Shown: piece after piece, positions 1 to 10,700 of the stretch | Layout: each line of letters opens with the position of its first letter | Position numbering within the stretch: position 1 is the first letter of the stretch | From: Warburgia ugandensis | Lineage: Eukaryota > Streptophyta > Magnoliopsida > Canellales > Canellaceae | Assembly (NCBI GenBank): GCA_035236585.1 | Contig: CP141137.1 | Coordinates: forward strand, 47,638,057 to 47,702,056 | Direction of reading: 5' to 3' | DNA length: 64,000 nt | Translations under genes and position numbers: made by a program | The notes under the pieces: model-generated | The model's database searches: none | What the model was told of the DNA's origin: nothing | What the model saw: the letters and a program-made list of their open reading frames with translations, nothing else

Positions 1-425
1 CTTTAACTAACATGAAGGGCAATCAACCTGGATTTTGATTGTTTTGAAACTTAAGACACTTAATGAATGTGCCGAAGTGTTTCCATAGAGTCAAGTCATC
101 ATCATATCTGGGGTATCAGATTCTTCAAGGCAATAACAATTTTCATATTTCATAAGGAGTATTCAAGTAGTAACGATGAATGTCATTGTCCATAATCGGT
201 TGGAGGTGACTAAGCAAGGGAAATGTGCCATGGGTGGTAAAACACATTTCCTAAATGTATCCAATTCACTGTGATCTGAATTTAGGTATATTTACATGTC
301 ATAACCATGCCATAATTTAGCAGAAACCCTCAAATAGTCAAGAACGGCTCTCACCATTGACGGTATTTGGAACTCCACCATAACTGAGTATGGATGCAAG
401 TGGATTGGCAGGAAACTGAAGTGTT

Positions 426-504
426 CTTTACTATTATAGATGTGAGTTGAAGAATGGAGAATCTCTTTACTATGTATAGATGCGAGTTGAAGAATGGAGA
501 ATCT
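426..504. repeat. Two-copy direct repeat, about 39 bp
   Basis: Two adjacent copies of a unit that contains TTGAAGAATGGAGAATCT and begins with CTTTACTAT. They differ at only a few bases. The repeat lies in what is probably an intron of the HAC-type gene whose last exons follow at 799. No coding sense is seen. Confidence 0.7.
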
Positions 505-558
505 GATTGTCTGTATGAGTAGATTGACACTTTATTTACATTATATTTTGTTAACATT

Positions 559-610
559 TTTCCGGACCCCGCATAGGCGGGAGCTTCGTGCACCCGGGCT
601 GCCCTTTTTT
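559..610 (+). mobile_element. 3' stub of an Au-like SINE with target-site duplication
   Basis: The segment carries the diagnostic 3' end of plant Au-type SINEs: GGACCCCGCATAGGCGGGAG, then GCTTCGTGCACCCGGGCTGC and a terminal T run. Only about 52 bases remain. It is flanked by TATTTTGTTAACATT (544-558) and TATTTTGTTAATATT (611-625), 14 of 15 identical, which reads as a target-site duplication. The element therefore probably inserted already 5'-truncated. The identification rests on remembered family sequence; the duplication is visible directly. Confidence 0.75.
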
Positions 611-798
611 TATTTTGTTAATATTGTTCTTCTCCTATGACTTAATGCTTGTTCTACAGCACAAGAACTTGTGATTTTCAAATTGATTGTTCTTATACAC
701 ACATATATCGCTGATTATGTGAAGAATTTGAAGTGTTATTCTCTAAATTGTCTAGTTTGTATATGCCTATATAAAAGAGACTTTGCTCACAAAGCAAG

Positions 799-1231
799 TT
801 CGTGCAGCTACAGGGAATGCTTGATCTTTTAGTCCATGCATCTCGATGTTGTATTCCACGCTGCACATATCCAAATTGCAGGAGAGTCAAAGGACTTTTC
901 TGCCATAGTAGGAGTTGCTTGATCCGTGTTTCTGGAGGTTGTATAAGTTGTAAGAAGATTTGGTATCTACTGCAGTTGCATTCACGTTTGTGCAAGGAAT
1001 CAGAATGCCATGTACCACGTTGCAAGTGCGTAGAACTGTTCCAGTCTTTGTATTTTTGTTTTGCTTCGTAGATTTTAGAGTTATGTTATTAAAAAGTTCC
1101 TGGTAAAATATTTCAGAGATTTGAAAGATCATATGAAGAGATTGCAGTCACAATCTGAATCTCGGCGGAGGACTGCAGTGATGGAAATGGTGAGACACCG
1201 AGAGATCAAGATTGCAGGAAACCGTAGATAA
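799..1231 (+). CDS. HAC: HAC-family (CBP/p300-type) histone acetyltransferase, C-terminal TAZ domain (partial)
   Basis: These are the last two exons of a CBP-type histone acetyltransferase, a nuclear co-activator that acetylates histones; the catalytic, PHD and ZZ domains would lie left of the window. Exon about 799-1025 encodes a TAZ zinc finger. Its three HCCC clusters are complete: HASRC..RC..NC, then H-x3-C..GC-x2-C, then H-x3-C-x4-C-x4-C in HSRLCKESECHVPRC. The donor is AA|GTGCGT at 1026 and the acceptor TTTCAG ends at 1116. The last exon, 1117-1231, continues in phase with DLKDHMKRLQSQSESRRR and ends in TAA, matching the conserved HAC tail. The left edge is uncertain (acceptor AG at 797-798 or 793-794). 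Substitutions such as FCHSRSC in place of the usual FRHG..C suggest a divergent paralogue or early decay. The member (HAC1/4/5/12) cannot be assigned. Confidence 0.82.
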
Positions 1232-4200
1232 CCAACTGTACAGTTAGAGGATAACAACCAATTGTACAGCCCATTGACAAGGGATACCATGAAAGACGGT
1301 CATTTTGGACACTTCTCAGAATAAAATATAGTTGACAGCATAGTTGCAAAAAAAAGGTGGAAGGAAGACAAGAAGGAAAAAAGAGATGCATTGTTTTGAA
1401 AAAATAAGTGGCAGTGGTTGTTTTCGTGGGACTTAAAAGAAGAAAGTCCAATGCCTTTGTAAAGTTATAGTCTTTTGTTGTTTGGATTTTTATTATAGAG
1501 GGGGGAGGATGTAAAAGTAATTTTACACAACAATAATCATTTTTTTCCTTTTTCTCTTGAGGAAAAATTTGTTGCCTACTTGGCTGCATCCTTTTCTAGA
1601 CTTAGCAGAAATGCGCTGGTTCATGTAATCCCTGTGCCGCTTTTTGTAACTATGGTTGGAAACAGCGATCGTATAGTGGCTGGATGAGAATTGGTGTTGG
1701 TGATCCACAAGCTGCAAGTGGTACTCTTTTCACAAGTATCAGCCTTAAGCTGATTTTCCTTCTTTTCAGGTGAAGGTGCGTTCTTAACCACAGAATGGTA
1801 ATGCTTGATTCTTTGATTTTATCATTCTTTCCCTTGAATCATTGTTGTAACAGAAATATCTATGTCACTCTTTTCCAGTGAAATTAAGGCATATATCCTC
1901 CTCCCTTGTGGTATGCGGAGCATATCTTTCATGTTATCTTAAGTTCTATGGTTTGTGATGGTCATTTCCTTTGTAAAGATGAGTACAGAATCTTAAAGTG
2001 GGTGCCTGATTGCTTTTAGTGTTGGAAGGTGGAAAGCTTCTCTGTTCTTCCTGTTCACTCTCAGATTGTCCTGTTTGCCTGTTTACATGGCCTCTGTTCT
2101 TCCTACCAAATGCTACTTTATACAGACGATTGTTAAAATTTCAGGAGATATGCTATTTAAACGTAGTTCATTTGTAATACCTTGACTGACTACGATTTGT
2201 GGATGCAAAATGTTACATCTAGAAATGCTGATAAAAAAAATTTAGTGGTCTACAAAATTTGACATCTAGAAATTTGTTTTCGAAGACTGATTAAAGCCAA
2301 GATTTTTGGTTTCATGCTATTTATTGGTGTAAAATAAATTCGGCAGAGGAACCCACAGAAGAGTGAAGAACCCGTCAAGGTTCTTTAATCCCCTTTTTTC
2401 GAAACAGTAGCTAGTAGTCTTCAGTCCTACCCAACTAAACATAACAGTGTTAATAAGGGAATGGTGGAGAGCTGATCCAGTATGTAAAGAACCCCAAGAC
2501 ATCATGAACCAATATGCACATTGCCTTCATTGTGTCGTTATGCAAGATGGGTATTTAAGTAGAGGAAATACAAGGCAAGAGTACATGCAGCAGAGTCACA
2601 AAAATCTCTGGGCTTTCAGCTTAACACGCACGAAGATTTTAGGACCCGGAGTTGTAGAACCTTTTCCTTTGAATAATTTGAACGGCCCAAGGAAACTGTG
2701 TAGATGAAGTTTCTCTGGTTTTTGTTTCTGTTTTGAGTGTTGAAACGCGCCCACAGCCACTGCAAGCCCGTGAGTTAAGCGAAAGACCTTGTTATGCCAT
2801 TATGCTGGAAGACTACTTCGGCAACTAAGTAAAAGCTGGGTAGTGACATATGCGTCCCCCCTCACTAAATGGTATGAACGGCTATAACTTCGGGTGAGCT
2901 CAAATTTCTTAAGTTTGGAACAATTTCACCGTTTATGTTACAATTAAAGCAGCATCTGCTAGGATCATCCAATTGATCCGTAGCCCATCTAAGTTACGAG
3001 CAAAATTGAATTATTTCAGCCCTTCAGGACTGCTGTGTAAATAAGGGGTGCATATATCCTTGTCCTAAAGCTTCTCCGTATTTATCAAGTTACTTGTAAG
3101 TACTACAGCTATTGGCAATGTTAAAGGGCGGTTAAGAAGCGAGGCCTAGACCGTTGACTTGCTTTCTTGTTCGCATCACAAAGCTCTCTCCATATACCCC
3201 ATTGTGATTCCATTTCTTATTTGTCAAACATTATTTTGTTTCTCGAAACTCAGTGGCTGCTGGTCCCAGCCCAGATATAGGGTTTAGCATCAGGTGTTAG
3301 CCGGCAAGTAAAATTCATGGCAAATTTTACGCATGAATTAATTTTTTAACATTCCCTAGAATCAGGGTATTTTTTGTGAGTGACGTGCTACATCGAATCC
3401 TAGATGCAGTGAAAAAAGGACAAGAGCTGCGAGGACATTTTCCTGGAAGTGACAAGCTGCATTGAATCCTAAGTGCAGTGAAAAACCGTAGGAAAAAGTC
3501 TTAACGACGATGGTCATTTTGTTTCTAGAAAAATGACTTTGTTTGCTGGAACCATAAAGTGGGGAAGAGGCAGCGTCACCTATTAGTATTGGGAGGAATG
3601 CCAAATGGACTGCCATTTGAAAAGGCACGTGGTTTGCATTTGCATGATTCTAGTATTTAAGTTCTCCTCGCAGGAAAAGGTGGTATAGAAACTTTGATAG
3701 GCAGCAGTCAAAGTTCAACTCCCAAATCAAGACGAAGAGACATGCTTTTGGACCTTCCAGAGGTCCCAAGCTTGGAGCAATCAGATGGACGAATTGGATC
3801 ACGCAAAGATGGCTCCACGATTTGTGGTCGGATTTTTACGGGCCTTGTATGGCGGTCCATTTAGCAATGGAGAGGGTGATTGAGTAGTAAAATGGTAGTA
3901 CTAGACAAAACTGTCTACTACCTTCATTTTCCAATTCAAAGGCTGATTAAAACAAAGATAAGCCCATATGATAGCCAAGTTACCCATCTCAGACGATCAA
4001 TTGTTGGATCACCCTGGCCCCTGCTTGTACTTAGCCGTCCGGTTGTGGCAATATCAGAGGAATGAATGTCAACTCGAAACAGATGCAGTGATGACATAAA
4101 TAAACAAAGCAGAGCTGCCGCTACAGGCAGTTTGCCTTGAGATGATCTTGACAGGCCCCCAGAGCCTACATTTTTTTCTCCCACAAAGCAAAGAACAGCT

Positions 4201-5845
4201 TCACCTACTTCTATGTTTGGACAGTGGATGATGCCAGACATAAAAGAGAAGCTTTACGAATCCTCTTAAGAAATGGAAAAACAGAAGCCCAACGAAATTG
4301 ATTCCTCCTTGGCGTTTATTGATGGCCAATGGTAGTAGCGTGCAGCAGTGAAAAGGTACAGTTGGGCTCAAATCAGCTGAAACAGCCGTCCCATATGTTC
4401 ATCTTCACAACACACTTACAATACTTAACTACGAAGAACACAGAGCTCAACAACCTAACCCACCACCTCAAAGGCCGAGTCTGTAGGCTCTCTGACCTAC
4501 TGTAGGAGGCTTTGGCACCTACCATCCCTCGCCAGCCAAGCAAAGTAAATACACTGGAGGCCTCATTCAATTCATTACGAAAGCAAAAAATTCTTAGCAT
4601 TGAAGAGAGAGAACGAGAGCAAAGTGTATCTCTGCCAGAGGTTGGCGTTGGCAATTAAGATGGAGTCTAGAGATTAACGGTGTGGATTACCATAGCCGGG
4701 CCTACATGTATTTAGATGCTAAACGAGCAGATTTAGTATTCATCGGGACCAACATCTTTTGTCTTGTAGACCCCACTTCAGATTCCCCATCGATTGTAAC
4801 CATGAGCGATCAATCAAGGAAATGAGCCCCAGTTTCTTGATGAATCAGGGAATGAAGTCTTCCTCGCTGGATGTGGAAGGAGTCTACCCCACTTGTTGGG
4901 CTTTATCCTTTGATCTTTTGACAGATCCATCCCTTTCATCTAATTCACAACCTCTCGAGATGGGCGAATGCTAAAAATCTCATCCAAGGAAAACCTCCAA
5001 TAGGTGCTCTCACTAAACTATGGACGATATTAAGAAAAAACACAATACTGTCCATATTTGAAGTAAAAGAAACCCTTCACACATGCAGTTGTTCTGTGAT
5101 ATTTGGTAACCAACCTATCTTGAAGGGTTGTAAATCTGATGAACCAGTTGGATCACTTAAAAAATTAAAAATAGGCCCAACACATGGTGCAGGCTCCTTC
5201 CACACCGGGTGTGGAGTTCTACCGGAACTCTACATGGAATGGACGCCATGAAATTTCATATTTTGGAAACTAATTATTTTACCACTCAAAACGATAATGG
5301 CAAAGATTTTCCAATGGAAAAGACTCCTGATTTGGCTTATTACTCGCTCTACTATTAGGCTATTGGGCTTTGAGCAAGAAATTGGGTCTAGAAGAACTAC
5401 GCATTGGACCTCAGCACAAAAAACTAGATGTGGGCCTACCCTTTTTGTTAATCCTAACCGCACATCTGTTGATCCCATCTTAACTAGTTGCCCCTAAAAT
5501 CTCACACGTCAGACAATCGGAAATGATACCAAATGCCAGAATGTGGAACCCCTCATTCAAGATAAAAATCTTAGCATTCAAGTTGGAATGATGACAAATA
5601 AGAAAAGAAGTAGATGTATAAGCCTAAAACATCCCACTTGGTTCACTTTACCGACATTAATATGAACATCCAAACTAACATTTAAGGAAACAAGATTGAC
5701 TTTCTCTCAATTCCAAAAAAAAGACAAAATAAAAAGAAAATTAAGAACCGTATCAAATCTCTGAGGTTATCTTTAGCATGTAAATGCAACCTTAGCACAC
5801 AGGCCAATCTCTCCTACCTTCTTCAAAAATACTCTTGGCAGTACT
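1232..5845. other. Spacer between HAC and PII-2 genes; no supported gene
   Basis: It starts with the presumed 3' UTR of the HAC gene. Short open frames exist on both strands, but none has a recognisable domain, splice context or initiation setting. The only identifiable item is a piece of RTE LINE 5' region at 3250-3487. The rest, including 2300-3200 and 4000-5800, shows nothing I can name. Confidence 0.6.
3250..3487 (+). mobile_element. RTE-type LINE, 5' leader fragment
   Basis: The stretch has the head of the window's RTE family (GGTCCCAGCCCAGATATAGG, then a degenerate GCATCAGGTGTTAGCCGGCAAG-like string) followed by two units containing 'gtgacgtgctacatcgaatc...gcagtgaaaa'. The same head occurs at 36903-36960 and the same leader units occur three times at 19440-19630 in the larger LINE. 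No reverse transcriptase follows, so it is an internally truncated or deleted copy. Confidence 0.6.
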
Positions 5846-7252
5846 CTATAAGACCCAAACCAGAAGAACAATCACCGTATCCTCCAAGAAAATCCACCAA
5901 AAACCACCAGAAGTAGAACCTGAATGTTCATGTGAACCATTGAAAATGGCATTCTGATTTTGATTACTTCGAGCCACCTCTGTTTTCAAGCCAGAGGAAG
6001 AAATAGAATCCTGCAACTGACACTGGTTTACTCCAAAAGGGAACTGGCTTTGGGGAAGCAATCCAACAGGATAACAGAGATTTGGGTTGCTCCAAACAGC
6101 AAAACGTCTTCCCATTTTGCTATAAAACTCCTCAGAGAATTCAAGCACTCCTGTCAGATTATTACCATTTAGATACATAGCATTAACACAAGGCAGATCT
6201 GCAAGCCTTGGAGGGATTTTCCCTGTAAGGTGGTTGTTGTCCACTGCCAAAAACCTTAATCTCCTCATATCTGCTATAGATTCTGGGATCTTCCCAGTTA
6301 GACCCATGTTAGAAAGATCCAACATAATAAGGTTCTGCAAATTTCCCCAATCAATCTCCATCAGATTCCCACCCATTATTGGGTTGTTACTCAAAACCAT
6401 TGCTTCCAATGAAACCATCTCTTGAAAAGATTCTGGCAACCCACCAGAGAACCTATTGTTTCTAAGGTCTAAAAGTATAAGATTCTTCAACTTTCCAAGC
6501 TCCTTTGGCAGCTGGCCATCTAAAAAGTTGGTGCTTAAATCAAGCTTGAGAAGAGAAACCAACCCACCAAAGCTAAAAGGCAAAGACCCAGATAAAGTAT
6601 TCCTGCTCAAATCAACGATCAAAAGCTTGCTTAAACCACCAACAGATGCAGGAACTCTACCGGATAACTGATTTCCAGCAAGCACCAATCTTCTTAATTC
6701 GACCAAGTTACCCAAACTTACTGGCAACTGGCCTGTCAATCGATTTTCTGTCAGTACCAGGGATTGTAGCTTTGTGAGTGAACATAAACTGGTAGGAATC
6801 TCTCCAATAAGACCTGAGTTCGATCTGAACTCCAAGCTCTCTAAACTTCCAGCAAGATTTTCCCAGTTCTGATCAGGGATGGAAATTGGGTGGTGGAAGC
6901 AGTCAAAGAAAGAGAGGCCCTTTAGATGCTTCAGTTGAAAAAGATAGTGACTGATTTCAGGATTATGACAGCATTGGAGGGAGTTATCATGGACGGGTCC
7001 AATGTTTATGAATGTTATGTGCCATAAATCATTGAAAAAATCACAAGAAACGCCTTGTATTGGTGTCCAACCACAAGGGTCTGGATAGAGATCAGAGCCA
7101 TTCCACCATTTTCCAACCAATGCTTGAATGGCAGAGTACAAAGCTTCCAGTTCAGCGTTCTCCATAGGAGATATTGAAGGATCTGGCTCTGCAGGAACAT
7201 AGATGATAAGGAAAAGGAGAATCAGAGACACAATGACGATAAAATTTCTCAT
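5846..7252 (-). CDS. PII-2: LRR receptor-like protein, PIRIFORMOSPORA INDICA-INSENSITIVE 2 (PII-2) type
   Basis: This single-exon gene encodes 468 residues, the usual size for PII-2-like proteins, which are extracellular LRR proteins linked in Arabidopsis to root colonisation by Piriformospora indica. Residues 1-21 form a signal peptide (MRNFIVIVSLILLFLIIYV). A cysteine-bearing cap follows (DPCGWTPIQGVSCDFF, about residues 59-74), then roughly ten plant LRRs from about 130 to 390, with LxxLxLxxNxLxGxLP repeats, and the C-terminal cap SNPNLCYPVG. There is no kinase. The tail has small residues (GSTSGG) and then a hydrophobic stretch ending VIVLLVWVL, which fits a GPI-anchor signal or a membrane anchor. 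The start is the first ATG after a TATA box about 130 bases upstream. The frame is intact. Family assignment is from overall pattern; the ligand is unknown. Confidence 0.9.
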   Translation of the reverse strand: MRNFIVIVSLILLFLIIYVPAEPDPSISPMENAELEALYSAIQALVGKWWNGSDLYPDPCGWTPIQGVSCDFFNDLWHITFINIGPVHDNSLQCCHNPEISHYLFQLKHLKGLSFFDCFHHPISIPDQNWENLAGSLESLEFRSNSGLIGEIPTSLCSLTKLQSLVLTENRLTGQLPVSLGNLVELRRLVLAGNQLSGRVPASVGGLSKLLIVDLSRNTLSGSLPFSFGGLVSLLKLDLSTNFLDGQLPKELGKLKNLILLDLRNNRFSGGLPESFQEMVSLEAMVLSNNPIMGGNLMEIDWGNLQNLIMLDLSNMGLTGKIPESIADMRRLRFLAVDNNHLTGKIPPRLADLPCVNAMYLNGNNLTGVLEFSEEFYSKMGRRFAVWSNPNLCYPVGLLPQSQFPFGVNQCQLQDSISSSGLKTEVARSNQNQNAIFNGSHEHSGSTSGGFWWIFLEDTVIVLLVWVL

Positions 7253-7261
7253 ACCAGATAG

Positions 7262-7790
7262 TGAAAGATTAGGGGAAACGAAAAGAGATCAAGGGAGCTG
7301 TATCAGTGTCTGAAAAACAGAGGAAAACAGGGCAATACAGAGTAGAGAAAAACCAGACAGACAGTGCAGATGAACTTCCATATTTATACTGAAAGCAAGG
7401 GATTCAAGAGTAGTAGAACAGAACCTGGATTACCAAATCCCTTGTGATTATAGAAAAAGGAAAAGAGATAACAGGAGTTGTTTCAACATCTGGGAAACAG
7501 AAAAGAAAGAGGGGATATGAGGGTAGAGATAACAGACAAGCAGTGCAAGTGAACTTTTCTCATTCAAGCATGTGCATAGAACAGAATGAGGAGGAGATGG
7601 ACTGCCTGGTGATCAAATTTTTCATTCCCTGAAAGAGGAAGATGAGAAAAAATTGACAGGAGACAGGAGATGATGTTGTTGTTTTCAGTATCTTACAAGA
7701 AGAGAAAACAGGGGATCTGAGAGCAGAGGAGAACAGAGCTCCAGAGTGGCTGAGCTTTCTCTTCCTAACAGAAAACAAGGAAATTACAGA
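7262..7790. repeat. Three imperfect repeats in the PII-2-like promoter/5' region
   Basis: About 180-base units start near 7262, 7441 and 7640. Shared strings, in the same order, are AAAAGAGAT, 'tctgraaaacag', 'gaaaacagggg', 'gagggtagag', 'cagacaagcagtgca' and 'gtgaactt'. The first unit spans the 5' UTR and TATA box of the PII-2-like gene; the others lie farther upstream. The third is the most decayed. Confidence 0.55.
7381..7388 (-). promoter_or_regulatory. TATA box of the PII-2-like gene
   Basis: On the minus strand this reads TATAAATA, within CAGTATAAATATGG. It lies about 130 bases upstream of the ATG at 7252, which would give a 5' UTR of about 100 bases. It is the only good TATA match close to the gene. 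Confidence 0.55.
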
Positions 7791-7799
7791 TGAATAAGG

Positions 7800-10700
7800 A
7801 ATTTCTCAGAGTGGGATAGAACCAGATAGATAGATAAAGTCATAACAGAGGAGAAAAAGAGTTCTCATGCAAACCAACTTAACTCCAAACTTTCATACAA
7901 GAAGCATCAAAACACCACCTCGGTAATCAAAAGCAGAGGATAATGCAGGCTTTTCCTCAGCCTTCCATTCAGTCAATACCAGCATTATTTGTGCAGTCTA
8001 TCAGAAATTAGGAAAGGATGCAGATGACCTTTTGGCTAAGCGATTCGTGGTACAAACAGAAAGTAAACAAACCCGCCTCCAAGATCCAAAAATCTTAGCT
8101 CTTCCCCTCTCTGATTCAACAACAAAAAGACAAACATTTGAGAGCTCGGCGAAAGAGTTCACCAGCACACGAACTTTCCACACTCCCAAGCTTAAAAGGT
8201 AGAAACCAACCCAAGAAAGGGAAAAGAATCAAATGGAGAGCAATCAACAGATGGGCCTCTCAAATATCCAATAGAACAGTCACCAAACTACACCACTTTT
8301 CATGGTTCACTACCTTCTTTTGTGTACAGAAAGAAGTGTACAGAGGAGAGGATGTAGCGTTTATAGCAAAAGCCAAACTCGTTGCCTAAGGTAATGTGAT
8401 ATAATTACTAGTAATAACAGCAGCTGAAAGGGCTATGTGTGTAGTCTGAGCCAAGCTCTATCTTTTAGGTTGGGAAAGGGGATAGAGGTGGTTGAAGCTG
8501 GGGTTGGTTAGGGTTTGCTGGGGACCATTAGTCATGCAAGCCATTTATATGCCATCCAAGAGTAGATTTTCTTCGAACAATGTGTTCTTTTGGATGGATA
8601 GTACACCGAAACAGGGTGTATATCCAAGCCAACTCTGTCCCCAGTTTGATGGACATGCCTGATGTCTAACGTTCTCAGAATCTTGGGAGAGGCAAGATGG
8701 TTTTGGCAATTAAATTTCATGAACAATACTTAAAGCATGACTTGACTTAGCCAATATATAATCATTTAATCAATCTTGACCATCTATTGACGCCATGAGC
8801 AAGACTATGTGGGGTCAACGGGGACAATTGTCCCCCCAACCCCTGAAATTTTGAAGATCAATTGAATGTGCGACGCTTAAATGCTACCCCTGGAACATTT
8901 TTTTTAGAAAACTGAGACAATTGTTTTGGGTCTTTGAAAAATGAAATCGAAATGAATGGTCTTAATTTTTAACCCAAAGAAACATAGACTAAAGACATTC
9001 AATGGTTATTAATTTTGATATCTAGACTAGTTAACCCATTCCAAAGTTGAGGACTTAGATCTACAAAACATTATCACCATGATTAAGAAAAGAAAGTGCA
9101 TATTTCTTTGAACACTTGAGAGCATCGGAACTCGATCCAAATAGCTTCTACGAGTCTTATCTTCAAGAGTCTCAATAGGCATATATGGTCTTGAGCGTGA
9201 GGAAAAAAATCTACTCCCTCCTTTTTTGGTAATTTTTTTGGGTAGATCTAAGCTGTTTATAGGGTTTACAATACCAAAATAAGTAACTAAATATAGACCA
9301 ATGCATTTGAAAGATCCTAGCTACTTGTTTTGGGCCCTTGAAGAAATTAATAAAAATGGATGGATTTGTTCATATAAAAATAGAGTATGGATTTCTTTTC
9401 ATTCACAAGAGCATGTTTGTACCTACCGATACTCTTTCATTTACTATTAAGATCGAATTTTAAAATTGATGTTAAGGTGATTTGAGAAAGCATTATGTGT
9501 GTGTGCGTATTAATCTCTCTTTTTTTATTTCTTTTTTGTACAAAAAACTGTGTACTTATAACTGTGACATCTGATTATTAGGATTTGTAGATTACTTTCT
9601 CTGACTTAGGAACTAGAATATGAGATGGGTCCTTGTATCCTTTGTCTTGGTTTAGGTGCAATAAAGAGCATATTGTGAAATATGCCAGTTTGCTGTTGAA
9701 GATAGTTGAAAGAAAACTCTCTTTATGGACAATGAGCTATATGTTTTATCTTGTACAACCCTTAGACTCCAATATGTTGTTCCCTTGACACAAAATCTTG
9801 GCTATGCACCTGCTTAATGCATTACTAATTCAATGAGTTATAAAGCATATGAATCACTGTTCTATGAACTGAAAACTTGTAGAAATTTGAGCAGAATGGA
9901 ATATCTCTATAATCTGTAAGCTTAATCCACTTACGGAAGATTAATCTAATTATCCACCGGTGGACCATATTTCATAAATAATGTTGATCGCCAGCTGACA
10001 ACACTGTTTTTTTAATGGTTATTTAGTAAATTATGTTGATCACCAATTAGAAAATCATAGGCATCAGACGTTGACCTTCAAAACAAGTGGCTAAGAATTC
10101 GCATCAACAGAAAAAATTACATGAATTACTAGTTTGAATCTTCCAATTAATGCAAACCTTTATCTCTGGCTCATAAGAATTGGAACCATCTCTTGACTAG
10201 CTCCTGCTCGGCCAACATGCGCCACATGGTGGACCCTAAAGAGACCCACAGTTTGAGCTACCTAGACTTCCCATTTTGGCATTGACCCATGTCCGCGAGC
10301 GCCAGGCTTTGGACACTCCCATTGTGTATCCAGTATGTACATGAAGAAAATGTACTTGTAATTGATTTCGTAAACTTAAAAAAATAAATAAATGAAGTTC
10401 ATGGTTGTATACACCGAGCACTAGTATGTAATCTATCCAGAGAAATGCTTTTCTCCACTCTGGGCTTTTGGTTTTCCTCCTGTTTTCTCGAGGTCCAGAG
10501 TAAAATAGAGACAAAATCAAGCGAACCAATCATTTGGGGCCATGGGAATCGTTGTAGGGGTCCATCCAGGGCCCAACCAATGTGGGCAGGAGCGCATGTG
10601 AGAGGCTCGACTTTTTGTGAACTGGTGATTTTGGGTGGTGCAGTGAGCAAGAGAATTCCTGCCCATACAGGCTATACTCAGTACTGAGAATAAGTGAGAA

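Noticed and set aside
1206..1589. 127-codon minus-strand frame
   Set aside because: It overlaps the HAC stop codon and 3' UTR in antisense and has no recognisable domain.
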